From: Hirundichthys speculiger
Lineage: Eukaryota > Chordata > Actinopteri > Beloniformes > Exocoetidae
NCBI GenBank assembly: GCA_018398805.1
Contig: JAGFBZ010000328.1
Coordinates: 291,001-355,000 of the forward strand
Direction of reading: 5' to 3'
DNA: 64,000 nucleotides
In this document: piece after piece, positions 47,159 to 59,282 of the stretch
How positions within the stretch are numbered: the stretch's first letter is position 1
Layout of the letters: every line of letters starts with the position of its first letter
The notes under the pieces: model-generated
What the model was told of the DNA's origin: nothing
Database searches by the model: none
Seen by the model: only the letters and a program-made list of their open reading frames with translations
Translations under genes and position numbers: made by a program

Positions 47159-47382
47159 CAGGGGTGTCCAGACTCGGTCCTGGAAGGCCGCTGTCCTGCG
47201 TGTTCTAGATGTTTGCGAGGCACAACACACCTGATTCAGTTGAACAGATCGCCACCAGCTTGTCATCCAGGTCTGCACAAGTCTGTTAACGACCCGATTA
47301 TTTGAATCAGGTGCGCTGAAGCAGGGAAACATCTAAGACATGCAGGACAGCGGCCCTCCAGGACCGTGTTTGGACACCCCTG
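47159..47382. mobile_element. hAT MITE, first of a joined pair
   Basis: The ends are CAGGGGTGTCCAGACTCGG and GTGTTTGGACACCCCTG. The flanks are TTATAGAC (47151-47158) and TTGTAGAC (47383-47390), matching at 7 of 8. The 224-bp body has the usual GGACAGCGGCCCTCCAGGAC of this common fish hAT MITE. Confidence 0.92.
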
Positions 47383-47390
47383 TTGTAGAC

Positions 47391-47601
47391 CAGGGGTGGG
47401 CAATCCCAGTCCTCGAGGGTCGGTTAGATGTTTCCCTGCTTCAGCGCACCTGATTCAAATGAACGGGTCGTTAACGGACCTGTGCAGACCTGGATGACAA
47501 GCTGGTGGTGATCCCTTCATTAGAATCAGGTGTGTTGTGGCAAGAAAACATCTAAGACATGCAGGACAGCGGCCCTCCAGGACTGGGATTGCCCACCCCT
47601 G
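47391..47601. mobile_element. hAT MITE, second of a joined pair
   Basis: It starts CAGGGGTGGGCAATCCC and ends GGGATTGCCCACCCCTG. The flanks are TTGTAGAC (47383-47390, shared with the first element) and ATGTAGAC (47602-47609). The 211-bp body is related to its neighbour but has different ends. Confidence 0.92.
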
Positions 47602-47609
47602 ATGTAGAC

Positions 47610-50600
47610 CCCAGTGGTGAAAGAGGAAACCCAGATTCTGGTCCACGCAGAATGAATGTAGTAAACTCAGGAACTGAGGGATCTTCTGCTAAAACTGGAA
47701 ATGAATAATGAGGAGAAAAAAACCCTTTAACCATCAGAGTTTGCTTTGAATGAACTGTCCTTGGCCGCGTTTCTCTTCACTCGTATAAGCAACTGAGCAG
47801 TCAAACCTCCCGTAAAGTGATATCAGTGTACGATAACGGCGTGCACAGAAACTGAGAGGGAGCAGAGCAAAAACAACCGACGGTAGCCGTGAAATCAGGG
47901 CGCTGTAAACTCTGGACGCCATCGCTGAACGCGGGGATATTACAGCCATCATAGTCGAGTTATCAAAACCCCGTCTGTTCATATTTCGGCTTCATTTTGC
48001 TGTAATGCGTTATTGATCCGCTGTCCCGATCGTAATGAAAACAGAACGCCGTCCATCTCCCCCAGAAATGGCAGCTACGTTTTAAAGTGCTGATCAGCTT
48101 TATTTCCAAATGATTCACTGTTAATGGCGGGCGCGTAATGGCTCCCGGCGGTGTGACCATTCATTTCAGTAAGTAGTTTAATACATCACCGCATCTTTAA
48201 GGTACGCACCTTCGATTTCCTGCTCGCGCCCCCGCGTTCATGTTTATTTAAGTATCGAGTGTCTTTACAGGACGGGATACATGAGTGGACGATGCTGCGA
48301 TGCTGAGAGCACGCTGTTGATTATTCTGCTGGCTTTCATTAAAGGGGGGCTGTTAAACAAATCAATCACTTCTGTTTTAATCACACACGGCCGATTTCCA
48401 GTCTGACTCTAGCGGCGGGGTGAAAAACTCACCTGCTCACACCGTGAAAGGAAGTTTTAACTGAGGAAGAAGGGAACGGACATCTGACGGTGGAGAGAAA
48501 TTCACCGACATTTGTTTGGAAACCTTTGCAAAGAAGAGTTTACTACAGATTTGTTGTAAAATAAAAAAAATAAAGATCATAAAAAGCCAGACAGCTTGAA
48601 ACAATCTTTTTTTTTTTTGTCCGTGCACTCTTCAGACCATTAATTTATACAATTTATTTTCTAATGAGCCAATTAGATTTAGTTTAAAAAAGGGTAGGCG
48701 AGTTTAATTAGTCTGTAATGGATAATTTACCCCACATCGTTTGAAACTTCCCCCCGTGCGATTGAATAAACCTGAAGTGGACATCTCGCTCTAAATATTT
48801 AATAATGTGAAAAAGAAAATATTGTAAATTAGAGCAAATCCATCCCCCCCCTTTTTTTTTTCTTTTAATGAACGTGTCATTGCTGAATTACTCATTAAAA
48901 GTAGCTTTATTTTGATACCTTGTCTCAGTCTGAAGCCAATTATGAAATACCTGAGGTCAAAAAAGAGAAGAAAAGAGAATCTGATTGGGGTAAAATCAGT
49001 CCACATGTAAGAAGCTGAAAATGGATCATTCAAATAATAATCAGATAACTCAGCTAAGCCAGAACTGGATTAGACTCATTTATTTATTCACCTTTGCTAA
49101 CGTAGCGCTCTTCTAGCGACGAGCAGATCAAGAGCGCCTTCAGATTTCATAGGAAACTGGACACTTCTCTAGTGAAGGTAAGTCCCAGTTAGTAGCTGGA
49201 AGGACTCAAAGAAGCAACGTAATCTTCACAAATTCACATTCAAATCTAAAAACATTAACTTTATTTCTGGCCCGCTCCCCGTCAGCAGCGGTGTGTTGCT
49301 CACAATGAATAAAGATGATGGCATCCTTCTTTTTTTTAAATTTTTTGAGTGCTGCTCTTTAAGTTAATGGAGTTTTCCGTAACTGGGGACAGCATAGAAA
49401 GCTCAACTGTGGTCTTTCTGTTTCCTTCACAGCCTCTGGTCTCCGAACCGTAGTAAAGAACCTGCTGGTATTGTGCTATTTTTGGCTCATAATTAGCGGC
49501 TAACACGCTAACTTCAACAAAAGAAAAAGTCCGGTTTTCTCTGCATAGATATCCGATGCTTCGGAGCAATTTCCCATCAAAATTAAGTGTGGCGGTGTGA
49601 GACGAATGACCCGACCAGGCAATTTAAGCGTTAACATGTCAATAAGAACGATCAGAATACAGTTGGAGACTTGGTCGCGACAGTCTCGAGGGTTATCAGT
49701 AAGCTTTCCATGGTGATGAGTTCTGGGTTTCAGTTAAGGAGCTCGACTGGATGGTTCATGGTCTCCATGGTGGAGTCAAAACGTCCATCTGGCTCTGACT
49801 GAGGCTCGCCGTTTCTTAGTGCGCTTACTCGTCCGTGCTTCTTATGAAACGTCATCAGTCTTGGCAGAAGAACCGAAGTCCTCATATGGACTCCACTGGA
49901 TACATTCCTGCTTTGCCCATTTTATCGAGGATGGATCCAACGTAGGCTTATGTGGACTCCCAGAATGCATTTCTCTGGCAGCAGTAACCGAGAGCAAACC
50001 GCCCCCTGGTCTCTCACTAGTCCACGGTTACTACATAGGGATTCGTACGTAGATCACAGGAAAATAATTTTTCCAATGTTATGACAATTTAATGCAACAT
50101 AAACTTTTGATTTTATTCTGAGGCTTATTTAAGTGATTTTAATGGAAAGAAGGAAACCTAGCGAGGCAGAGACGACTGTACGGGCAAGACGTCGCCAACT
50201 CGGAGGATAAACCACCATGGAAAGTGCTACGTTTCCATCAGACTGCTGTCAGACTCGTTCTGGAGACATTTAGGGACAATCTGGTTTTCACATCAGCAGC
50301 AGTAAACTATCAGAAACGCATTTACGTTGATGGCAACAAACACAAAGCATTTTTAATAATTCTATATCTAACAAAGCCAACTTCTTCATACCATTAATGT
50401 TAATCATTCATCACTGGTCTTGCTCCATGTACGTCTTCTTTTTTCCCCCTCCTGAGCAGCGTGACCATCAAATATACACTACTTTTCCTGGTGCATTGTG
50501 GGATATATTAAGTGTTATATTTTTTTCTTTTTTTTTGTTTGTTTGTGGTTTTGTTTTGTTGATCAGCTGGGTTGTATGATCCAATACAAAATCAGAATAC

Positions 50601-52742
50601 AATTTCCAAAAAAAGATCCATTCTTTCATTTTCTGAAACACCCACATGACTACAACCAGTACCAGTGCGTGCCAATGGCTTGTGGCTCTCAGTGTGCCAA
50701 GGCAAAGCTTTTATTTCGGAGTTCGTCTTTGAAAAGCGGCTGTTTGGGGCTGTAGAAACACATCGCTGTGGAAATCTCTGGTTGGCACTAAGAGCTTGCG
50801 GCTGATCAGCAAAGTCCTCGTTGCATTTAAATGCACTTTATGGTTTCCATGGGACTCTGACCGGTGGCTCCACTGGTCACCGCCACAGGAAGAGATTCAG
50901 CATCAGCCTCTTTTGATTCAGGGTGGGGGGGTTTGCAGCCGGACATAATTTGATATCAGTCGGGGACTTGCTGTCCTGCTTTTGCTCGCAATCGGTTGCC
51001 GTCCTGCAGCATTTTTGGGTAAAGATTTAGGATCGAAAAGAACAAGGAGGCCAGGTGTTCTTCAATATCCTGTTTGAGTTTCCTGGATGTTGATCAGCAT
51101 TAATTTCAATAACATGTAAAGGTTCTCTCTACTGCTGTGTAGCAAAAATGTTCAATAAATGGGTTTACTGTCTGAATGTCCTGTTTTTATTTTACCTTAA
51201 TTTTATGTTTTATATGTTCTACAGCAGAGCAGCAACTTCATTCTGAAGATATTCTCAATAAATATGTCAGTCTCCATGAAGACGCTCCGAATGATCAGTA
51301 TGATCAGATACGTATGAACCCAAGTCCTCTGCAGTGACACGAGATGATTGACAAGGGCGATGAGCGGGATAAATCTGGCTCATGTAAAATGACCAGCCAT
51401 TAATTATGCATGCACCTTGATAAGACCTTTTTATTTTCAGAGCGCGCTCTACTCCGCAAACCACAACCGTTTTATGTTTTCATGGCGCCAAGTAAAAAAA
51501 AAAACAGAGCGATCTTTATGACATACTTAATCCACATGGACGTGACAATATGGCTCAAAACCCCAACGTGTTCACTAGTTAAACGGAGTCTTTGAAATCT
51601 ATCGAAACTGCACAACATCTTATTAAATCCATTATTTTTTAAACTTTAGTTGACAGTGGCACAACTTTGAATGTACGAAAAGCAGAAAATCACCATTTGA
51701 TTCTGTATTTTTGTCAATTATCGTGTGTATTTATTTGATTTTCCTCAGCTACAGACACGGACAAATTAGCTGATAGTCTTGCAGCTCGCTGGAACAATAC
51801 ATCCTTTCCACCTAAAAGGGGTCAAATTAAAATCAAGTGTCTCCTGTTTACCTGCGTGCATTTAATATGCGGTAGAGGAATCCAATAAAAGTGGAAAAAG
51901 AAAGGATTTATTGTTTGTTTAACAAGGATGCTGTAAAGCAGCCTGGGCAGGTTCGTTGGCTCCGGCTCCAGTGACCATAAATCACCGCGTCAAAGACGTG
52001 TTTCCAACTAACCCTCATTTTTAAAACCCTAATTATCATCACTGGTGTCCTTCGTATTTTTTTATCAGCCGTCCGGGCCATTCGTAGGGAAGAAGCGCGC
52101 CATTGTGTCGGTCGATATGATTCTCGACGTGGACCAGAGTGAGTAAAGGAGATCTCTGAGGAGCTCAAAGAAAATTATAGATAAGCACGTGAAAGATAAA
52201 GGCTATACGACCATCCCTCAGCAGCTTTGTGTTCATGTGACAACAGCAGGAAATCTTAATTACGCAGTATAATATCTAGAGATTGCAACCAACGGTTGAT
52301 TGAGTTGATTCATGCAATCACAGGTTGCAGGATGTTTGCCCTACTGATTATTTCTGGACTCTTAAAGCAGCGCAAGAAACCTTTTTGTTATGTTTAAATA
52401 TCAGTTTTCGGTTTCATTTTAATGGGATGTTTGCTCACGTTTAGGAAGCTGATGAGATCTTTTCTCATCAGCTGTTGGCAAAAAGGTAATTTAACTCCCG
52501 TCCCTGTCGTCTCTTCCAAGAACTGCGCATCACTTTTCGTTACTATGTGACACATCAGCATATTGAAACTAGTTCACAGAGCTACGGCGGACTTCATGCC
52601 AGAGACCATTAAGAGACCAACGTCTGTGGCTATGGGGGTCCTGTTGGGCTAAAAACAAAGAAAGCTCCTTTGTGCTGCTATAATGTTTCTTAGCTTCAGA
52701 ACATTGAGCATGCAGAGAAGGGCAATGCTGCGTTGAGTGTTG
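47610..52742. other. Five kilobases of mostly unique DNA
   Basis: No gene is recognised. A segment at 49402-49466 is shared with the MITE at 29468-29966. The rest includes a CpG-richer stretch (47760-48300), a homeodomain-site-rich stretch (48640-48745) and AT-rich flanks. Frames such as 49819-50052 (77 codons) and 50498-50755 (85 codons) lack domains. This is the longest repeat-poor part of the window. Confidence 0.35.
48640..48745. promoter_or_regulatory. Cluster of homeodomain-type sites
   Basis: It contains GAGCCAATTAGATTTAG, GTTTAATTAGTCTGTAATGG and ATAATTT within about 100 bases of repeat-free DNA. Such clusters are common in developmental enhancers, but AT-rich DNA also makes them by chance. 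Confidence 0.25.
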
Positions 52743-52750
52743 GCTTTAGT

Positions 52751-53801
52751 TAGGGATGCACGATAACTGTTTTTTGAAACCGATACGTTAACTTTCAGCT
52801 CCTGAAGGCCGATACCGATAACCAATAACACACACATATACGTAAGATCATTACATCAATACTATGAACAAAACCAAAAACAGTTTTGACACTTTAAATG
52901 AACAGATATTTATTTTTTCCAACAAAAAACTATTGGCAAGCATTTACATAAAGCTATCAAACAAACCTATTTGATATCTCACATCAACTTAAATAAGGTT
53001 CATTACTTAAGGGCTGTGTATACTCTCACGGCAATGTGTCGCAGTTAGCTTGTTGCAGAGATGCTGCAGTTACTTTTGATTTATGCTAAATTTTGAAGCG
53101 CGGTCTGCGCTATGTTATTCCACACCACAACGCAAGAGGGACAATCAAGAACTAGCTAAACTTACTAAACTTATCTCTTGCGTTTTTCCACTTCCTCACC
53201 GTCTCGGCCGTATTTAGACCCACATTCATTGCAATCTCCCTCCATGAATTACTAGAATATGTGCTGTCTTTGTAGTGTGGAGAACCGAGAATCGTACAGA
53301 TGTGGGTACTTCCTCATTCCTCACACACAGAATTACTAACTGAAAAAGTGCATTCCAGAAGTTTACAAAAAATAAATATACATAAAAAAATCAATGCAGT
53401 GACACAAGTTAGATTCAAACATTTCTACCTACGACCCATTTCACCTTTGCCCGTGGGTCATCTTTGGCACATTTCTTGGATTTTTCAAAAGCTTGCCGGT
53501 GTGTGTGTAAGTTAGCTCACGTTAGCTCACGTTGGCGCTAGCTCACGTTAGCGTGAATTAAAAATTTTCAAAAGCGATGGTTACGTTTCAAGATGGCTGA
53601 TCGGGTTTAATGAATTAAAGCTTGGGCTATTTTTTCCCTCCTCCTCTCCTCCCCTTCAGTGGGAGCGAGGCACTGCCGTGTTGACAAAAATAAGTATGTT
53701 GTCAGGCTGTTTGTCATGATATCGGACTTATCGAACTGACGTCATAATTTCCTGTTATCCAGCCGATATTTATCGGGCCTGATAATTATCATGCATCCCT
53801 A
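52751..53801 (-). mobile_element. hAT-type element, family I copy 1
   Basis: The ends are TAGGGATGCACGATAAC and TTATCATGCATCCCTA. The flanks GCTTTAGT (52743-52750) and GCTTAACT (53802-53809) agree at 6 of 8. Tandem GTTAGCTCAC-type words lie at 53510-53555. It carries a MADF-like coding relic on the minus strand, which is not seen in copy 2. Confidence 0.85.
53161..53280 (-). pseudogene. MADF/Myb-SANT-like DNA-binding domain fragment
   Basis: The minus-strand frame gives 40 residues with YKDS, SNSWREIAMNVG and TVRKWKNARDKFSK. This is the core of a MADF-type domain, in which the tryptophans of SWREIA and KWKNLRD pack the helices. The upstream start of the domain is out of frame or stopped, and a stop follows shortly after. 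MADF proteins accompany several transposon types, most often PIF/Harbinger, so its presence in an element with hAT-type flanks is unexpected. Assignment rests on pattern only. Confidence 0.45.
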
Positions 53802-54186
53802 GCTTAACTTTATCGATTCAAATGTTTTGGTTGATTTTCCTCCATGAGTTATTTCATCGTATACAAACTACTTTGGCTGCTATTTTTTGTACTCGCATGG
53901 GGAGATCTTCCACAGCGTGTTCCCCAGTGCCTGTGTCATCACTATCTGCTTACCGAGATGAAATGAATTGGGATTTCCCAGCACTCTGACATCATGCATT
54001 TAGTGCCCAACAATTTCCAAGGCTGTGTCAAAACGGATATCAGCCTGTATTGGTGGATATTAGAAACAAGCACTGGCTGACATCGGTCGGAGCCAATCAG
54101 ACAAAGATCAGGCTGTTCTGATCGCCGGCCGATCAGTTGGTGCATCTCCAATAATATCCACGAGACTGGAGCTAAATTTCCAGGCC
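53802..54186. other. Unassigned interval between two mobile elements
   Basis: It includes GGTCGGAGCCAATCAGACAA and a run of GCCGGCCGATCAG. Part may belong to a degraded DNA element, but no ends were found. Confidence 0.3.
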
Positions 54187-54780
54187 ATGACTGTGACAGG
54201 AAATGCAACCTCAGGTGGCTCAGACATACAGAGCGTAGACAAAGGGCCAAGAAGAAGATCCAAAGATATCCAAGCTGTCACTGTCTCATCGCGCCATCCA
54301 TCACCTTTTGAGCAGCATAGTGTTCCACCCAAAAATACTTCTCAGTTAACAGAAAACACATTCAGATCGAGACTCTGCTTTGCCAAAAGGCATGTTAACA
54401 AGGCATCAAGTTTCTGGGGACTGGTGAGAGTCAGCGCTCAGTCTCAGTCCCGGGTCTTGGGTTTTCAATCAGGATAATGTCCCAAAACATGCAACTAAAA
54501 AACAAACACACAAACACACAATCACGGGGGCTATTTTTAGACGGTCCTCTTCATTCCCTGATCTCAACCCCGTCGAACATCTAGGGAAGGATGTGGAAGA
54601 TTGCAGTGTGGGAGGAGGGAGCTTCAGAACTGAGACAGCAAGATATGTTTGCTCAGGAAGAGTGGGCAAAAATACCTGCTGGCAGATGCAGAAGTCCCAC
54701 TGTGAGAGCTGCTAAGACTGTTTGTTGGCAGGGATTACTGCTCAGGGCTGTGCAACAAAATGTTAAGTTGAGGCTAGCAT
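54187..54780 (+). pseudogene. Tc1-like transposase remnant, third family
   Basis: In one frame FNQDNVPKHATKKQ appears (about 54461-54502), holding the second catalytic aspartate in the family pattern QDNDPKHT. In the next frame PDLNPVEHLGKDVE (about 54559-54600) holds the third acidic residue, and FAQEEWAKIPAG follows at about 54648. A frameshift separates them, and the first aspartate and DNA-binding domain are not recognisable. Intact members are about 340 residues. Terminal repeats were not found. Confidence 0.7.
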
Positions 54781-54968
54781 CATTCTTCTATTCATCTGTT
54801 TATTTTTCCTCATGTCATTCACTAGAAGCAAAAATCAAAAGCAAACTCTCCTTTGTGCTGAACGTTGACCAAATAATAAAGGTTGTGATTCACACTTTTA
54901 ACTTTCAAATCACTTTAGTGATTTTTTTTTTTAGAAAAAAAACTCAATGCAATGACAAATGCAATTAT

Positions 54969-56063
54969 TAGGGATGCACGATAACTGTTTTTTAAAACCG
55001 ATACCAATAACCGATAACACACACATATACCTAAGATCATTACATCAACACTATGAACAAAATCAAAAATAGTTTTGACTTTTTAAATGAACAAATATTT
55101 ATTTTTTTCCAATGAAAAACTATTGGCAAACTTCTCAGACATTTTAGCAAAGCTATCAAACAAACCTATTTGATATCTCACATCAACTTAAATAAGGTTC
55201 ATTACTGACTGATATAAAAAAAATAAAGGCTCCTTGAACTGATGGAAATACATGCATCAGAATTACTAACTGAAAAAAGATTAACATTTAAAGGATTTTG
55301 GCTTGTGGTTCCATTTAAATTAATACCTTTAATTAAAGTAAATGAGGTTCATCAGTTTTTGTTTTTTATTTTTTAATCTCATGGAAGCTTTAGATGAGAG
55401 GAATGAGGGAGAGGAGAGACTGCTGCTGGCTTGTGTACATTAGCATTAGCTTCCGTTAGCTCACATTAGCGCGATTTCAAAACTCCATGGAAGCGATTTG
55501 TTATGTTGTAGGTGGCTGATCAGGTTTTACGTATTAAAGCTTGTGCTTCCCTCCTCGTAGAATTTGCTCGGAGGATTTCGTCACAAATAACCACCAAACT
55601 ATCTTCTTCTGAAACTTTAACGAAGTTCCACGCCGCCATGTTTGTTGTGATCAGTACGCTGTGCTGCAGGCTGCATTCAAGGTGTAACGTAAATTCCCAA
55701 GTTCCCTCGTTTGCTAGTCGTTCTTTCAGCCTTTTCTATTTTGTTCTTTTTTTATGTGTAACATGGGGGAGAATACTGCGAATATCAATTCAAGTCAGCA
55801 ACTACCAAAATTATTACCGAGTTAAGTTGTTTTCTGGCATGAGGGGGTATTCTTGATTTTCCTTATTGAATAATCGTTTTTCTGATTATGCCGATGTCAC
55901 TTGAACATAACATTCACTGCTGGTCATTCAAGGCTCAGAGGGAGCGAGGTACTGACGTGTTGACAAAAATATATATGTTATCGGGGCTATTCGTCGTGAT
56001 ATCGGACTTATCGGGAACGTCATAATTTCCTGTTATCGGCTCGATAGTTATCGTGCACCCCTA
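54969..56063. mobile_element. hAT-type element, family I copy 2
   Basis: Perfect 8-bp target duplications GCAATTAT lie at 54961-54968 and 56064-56071. The ends are TAGGGATGCACGATAAC and TTATCGTGCACCCCTA. The 114-codon frame at 55512-55856 is not recognised as a transposase. Compared with copy 1 the MADF-like segment is absent. Confidence 0.9.
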
Positions 56064-56071
56064 GCAATTAT

Positions 56072-56849
56072 ACTGCACATCGTCACGTGTTGTACTAAAT
56101 AAAGCTGTCACAGTTTTACACCAAGTGAAAGAAATCTATGAGATCAATGAAGCTAAATCATGGAGATATTTTAAAAGTGAGTGAAGGTTCCACCACTGGA
56201 AAGCACCGAAACCTCTGTCTCTGCTGGCCCCGCGTCGTTCACAGTCGAGAACCTGTAGCCGTGACCGACAATTTAGTCATAATGTCTGAGAGTGCAGGCA
56301 TGAAACGGGTCAGAACACACCACAGATGCGCGTACACCGACTTTCACCCAAACATCTGTTTTTCATCGTGGGCTTGGCTCCTACTGTCGCCTCTATCTGC
56401 AGATCCAGTAAAGCTAAACAGGCGAGATGAAGAGCAAATAATGACGTTTTGCTGCATTAGGTTTCAAATGATATTCATTGTGTCTGTCAGATACATTTAT
56501 ACGTGAGCGCCTGTATAATAGCATCAGCGGGGTAATTACCAAAGCTAATAGTTGACGTGCACTGATTGCAGTTTTCTCATCAAATTGTGATTTCTGATTT
56601 TCTTAAATGTCTTACTTGCCCCGCCCCGGCTGACTCTGATTACCCATCAACCACTTGGTGCATCTCCATCTACCAGATTTTGGCGATTTCTTTTGGTTTC
56701 AGCAATTAAACGATGGACATTTCAGGTGTCAGAATCACAATATTCCGACATGAAAATAGGTCAGGGGTTAAAAAGGTGAGAAGTGCACGCGCCCGGGGGT
56801 TGGGGTTGGTGGTGCGGAGGAAATACTGCAGGTACACTGTGCAAAATGG
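56072..56849. other. Apparently unique intergenic DNA
   Basis: No repeat is recognised. The 122-codon frame at 56138-56506 has no domain signal, signal peptide or convincing start context. Confidence 0.35.
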
Positions 56850-56857
56850 GTTTAGGG

Positions 56858-58499
56858 CAGTGGTTCTCAAACTTTTAATACTGCGTACCACCTGAGAAAC
56901 TGTTCAGCTCTCTGAGTACCACCATGATGACCAGTTTTAAAATATAGCCATATATAGCTTCTTAATTAGCTTTAAACACACAGAGATGTTTATTCCTTAT
57001 TGTGGTTATTTATTACCTGAATTGTTACTTTACTGAATCAGATATTTACAACTCTGTCCAACAATTCTCACATTCTCATACTCTCATACAGAGAAAATAA
57101 ACAGATTCAAAAGTTCTTACATCTGCACTGCAACTGAATATGTAACTAATATTTTTTTAAAAGACACAATTTTAATTATCTCAAGCTACACATTTCATTT
57201 AAAACATATTTATATTGCATTGTATGTTTCTGAATTTTTTTTTTACAACCACTTAGCAATGTAACCTCCAAGTACTCCAAGTACACATGAATAAAGAATA
57301 TTCATATGACTGGAATAATGAAACAGTTTGGTGTATGATTGGTTCTGGGCAGGATTTACTGACCGTCCAAGTGTTATTTAAAGGGCCGATTTCTGAAGTG
57401 CTCAGTTTGCTTATTAGGTCAATTATATGATAATTAAAAAAAAAAAAAAAAACTCAGACACACCCCACAAAAAAGAAAACTCCTCGGATCTACACTATTT
57501 ACATAAGTCCCCCTTTTTGACTTTAAAATGGCGAATTTCGCCAGAAAGGTGAGGGATTTTCATGCCTGCATATTACCGGTGACCGGTGGTGCTCAAACTG
57601 TGGCACGCGTACCACCTGTGGTACGTGAGCGCTCTCTGGTGGTACGTGGGGGAACGTCATGACTTTCCACATCTTTTCTACATTTTCACTTTAAAAAAAA
57701 AAATCGGAAACATACAATGCATTATAAATATGTTTCAAACGAAATGTGTAGCCTGAGATAATTAAAATTGTCTCATAAAAAAATATTAATTGCATATTTA
57801 GTTGCAGTGTAGATGTAACAACTTTCTGAGTGTGTTTGTTTTTGCTCTGTATGAGAGTATGAGTATGTTGAAATTGTTGGACAGAATTGTAAATGTCTGA
57901 TTTAGTAAAGTAACAATTCAGGTAATAAATAACCACAATAACGAACTAGAAAAGCACTCGGTGAGCGCAGACCTCCGCCAAGAGCAACAGTTCCCCCATA
58001 TTGCGATTTACAGATTGTGGTAAAATCTGCCTCCTGGATCAGATCCGGATCAGCCTTTGAAATTTGATAGAGAAACTATCAAATTCCCATTGTTAATCCC
58101 TCAGCTAAATTTCATGAGTTTTGGGCAATAATTAATGGAGATATTGAGAAACAAAACCTTCGGCCCCATTGACCGCAATGTTATCAAAAATTTGAAAGTG
58201 ATCCAGAATCCAGGATTTCTTCCGGATCACACCCAAAATGAAATCAGTTCTTCCTTTTCACATTTCTGGCAACTCCTGAGAATTTAATCAAAATCCATCC
58301 ATAACTTTTTGAGTTATCTTGCACACAGACAGACAAACAGACAGATCAACGCTGGCAAAAACATTAGCGTACCTCCTTGGCGAAGAAGCTAATTGAGAAG
58401 GCATATATGGCTGTATTTTAAAGTTGGTCATCATGGCGGTATTCAGAGAGCTGAACAGTTTCTCAGGTGGTACACAGTATTAAAGTTTGAGAACCACTG
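56858..58499. mobile_element. Foldback hAT-like element, family N
   Basis: The outer ends CAGTGGTTCTCAAACTTT and AAAGTTTGAGAACCACTG begin long inverted arms. The left arm (56858 to about 57245) matches the inverted right arm (57690-57945 plus 58385-58499) over nearly its whole length. The right arm is split by family A copy 6. Near 57585 an internal GGTGCTCAAACTGTGGCACG repeats the terminal motif, as if a second element end lies inside. The outer 8-bp flanks match poorly (4 of 8). Confidence 0.75.
57946..58384 (+). mobile_element. Family A element, copy 6, inside the foldback arm
   Basis: It runs from CTAGAAAAGCACTCGGTGAG to ACCTCCTTGGCGAAG. Comparison with the opposite arm of element N shows about 25 bp of the arm missing at the insertion point, and the palindromic end is slightly eroded. 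Confidence 0.88.
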
Positions 58500-58502
58500 C
58501 TG

Positions 58503-58900
58503 TTGAGTACGATTGACCACTGTTTTTTGAGCGAAACACAAAGGAAGCTAGGTTTCTCTTCTGCAGCAGACAAGAGCATAAAAGCGATCAATTTCACTGA
58601 CTCACTGCACCAAGGCGGCTTCGTGAGACAGACGGCAACTATTGAGACAAAAGTAAGCTACAGGGCTGAAAGTACCACCGAACGCGAGGGTACCCATGTT
58701 CGCAACCGTTCTTGTGTGAGGTTTCGCTGCTGCTGACAAAGAAAACCTCTTCAGCTAAACAGCTTGCGGCAACAATGGCGGAAGAGCCTGAGAGGCGAGG
58801 GCAATTTTGTCATTTCACATTGTTGAGTTGCTTTGAAATGACCCAGTTTGCAAGAACGTACTCTTTTCAAAATAAAGAAGAAAAAAAAAGGTTGCTTTTT
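58503..58900. other. Unassigned interval with overlapping short frames
   Basis: The frames at 58503-58736 and 58712-59110 show no domain. It may be part of a degraded repeat. Confidence 0.3.
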
Positions 58901-58904
58901 TCCC

Positions 58905-59180
58905 TTCATAGTTGCCACAGCGGATCATCGTGGTCCACATGTTGTTGTGACATGTGCTTTACATCGGACGCCCTCCCTGACACAACACTCCCCACGTCTC
59001 CTGGCTCGGGACTGGTGCTATTCATGCACTGGTCTCTGGCTGGAGTTGGCCAGCAGCTGTCTGAAGCCCTCGTCTTGGGAAGCAAAAGTGGGGTTCAGTG
59101 TCCTGAATAGTGACACTTTGACATTTGACGGGGCTGGGGATCGACCCGCTGACCTCGTGGCTAGAACTGAACCCCAGGTA
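58905..59180. repeat. Degraded retroelement-type repeat
   Basis: Words such as GACGCCCTCCCTGACACAAC and GGTTCAGTGTCC, then GACACTTTGACATTTGAC and GGATCGACCCGCTGACCTCG, follow a repeat that is common between fish genes. Ends are unclear. Confidence 0.5.
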
Positions 59181-59282
59181 ACAACGGGGGAGGGGGGGTG
59201 TTAAAGCCACAAAGCAGTTCTGTGTGAGAATGGAATATGTACAGTATTGTATCTGGAGAAAAGTGGCACAATTGATATTCCC

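Noticed and set aside
55512..55856. 114-codon frame in family I copy 2 as the transposase
   Set aside because: No BED finger, RNase H-like or hAT C-terminal motif, and it is not maintained in copy 1.
56850..58507. 8-bp target duplication for foldback element N
   Set aside because: GTTTAGGG and CTGTTGAG agree at only 4 of 8 positions, so I do not claim a duplication.
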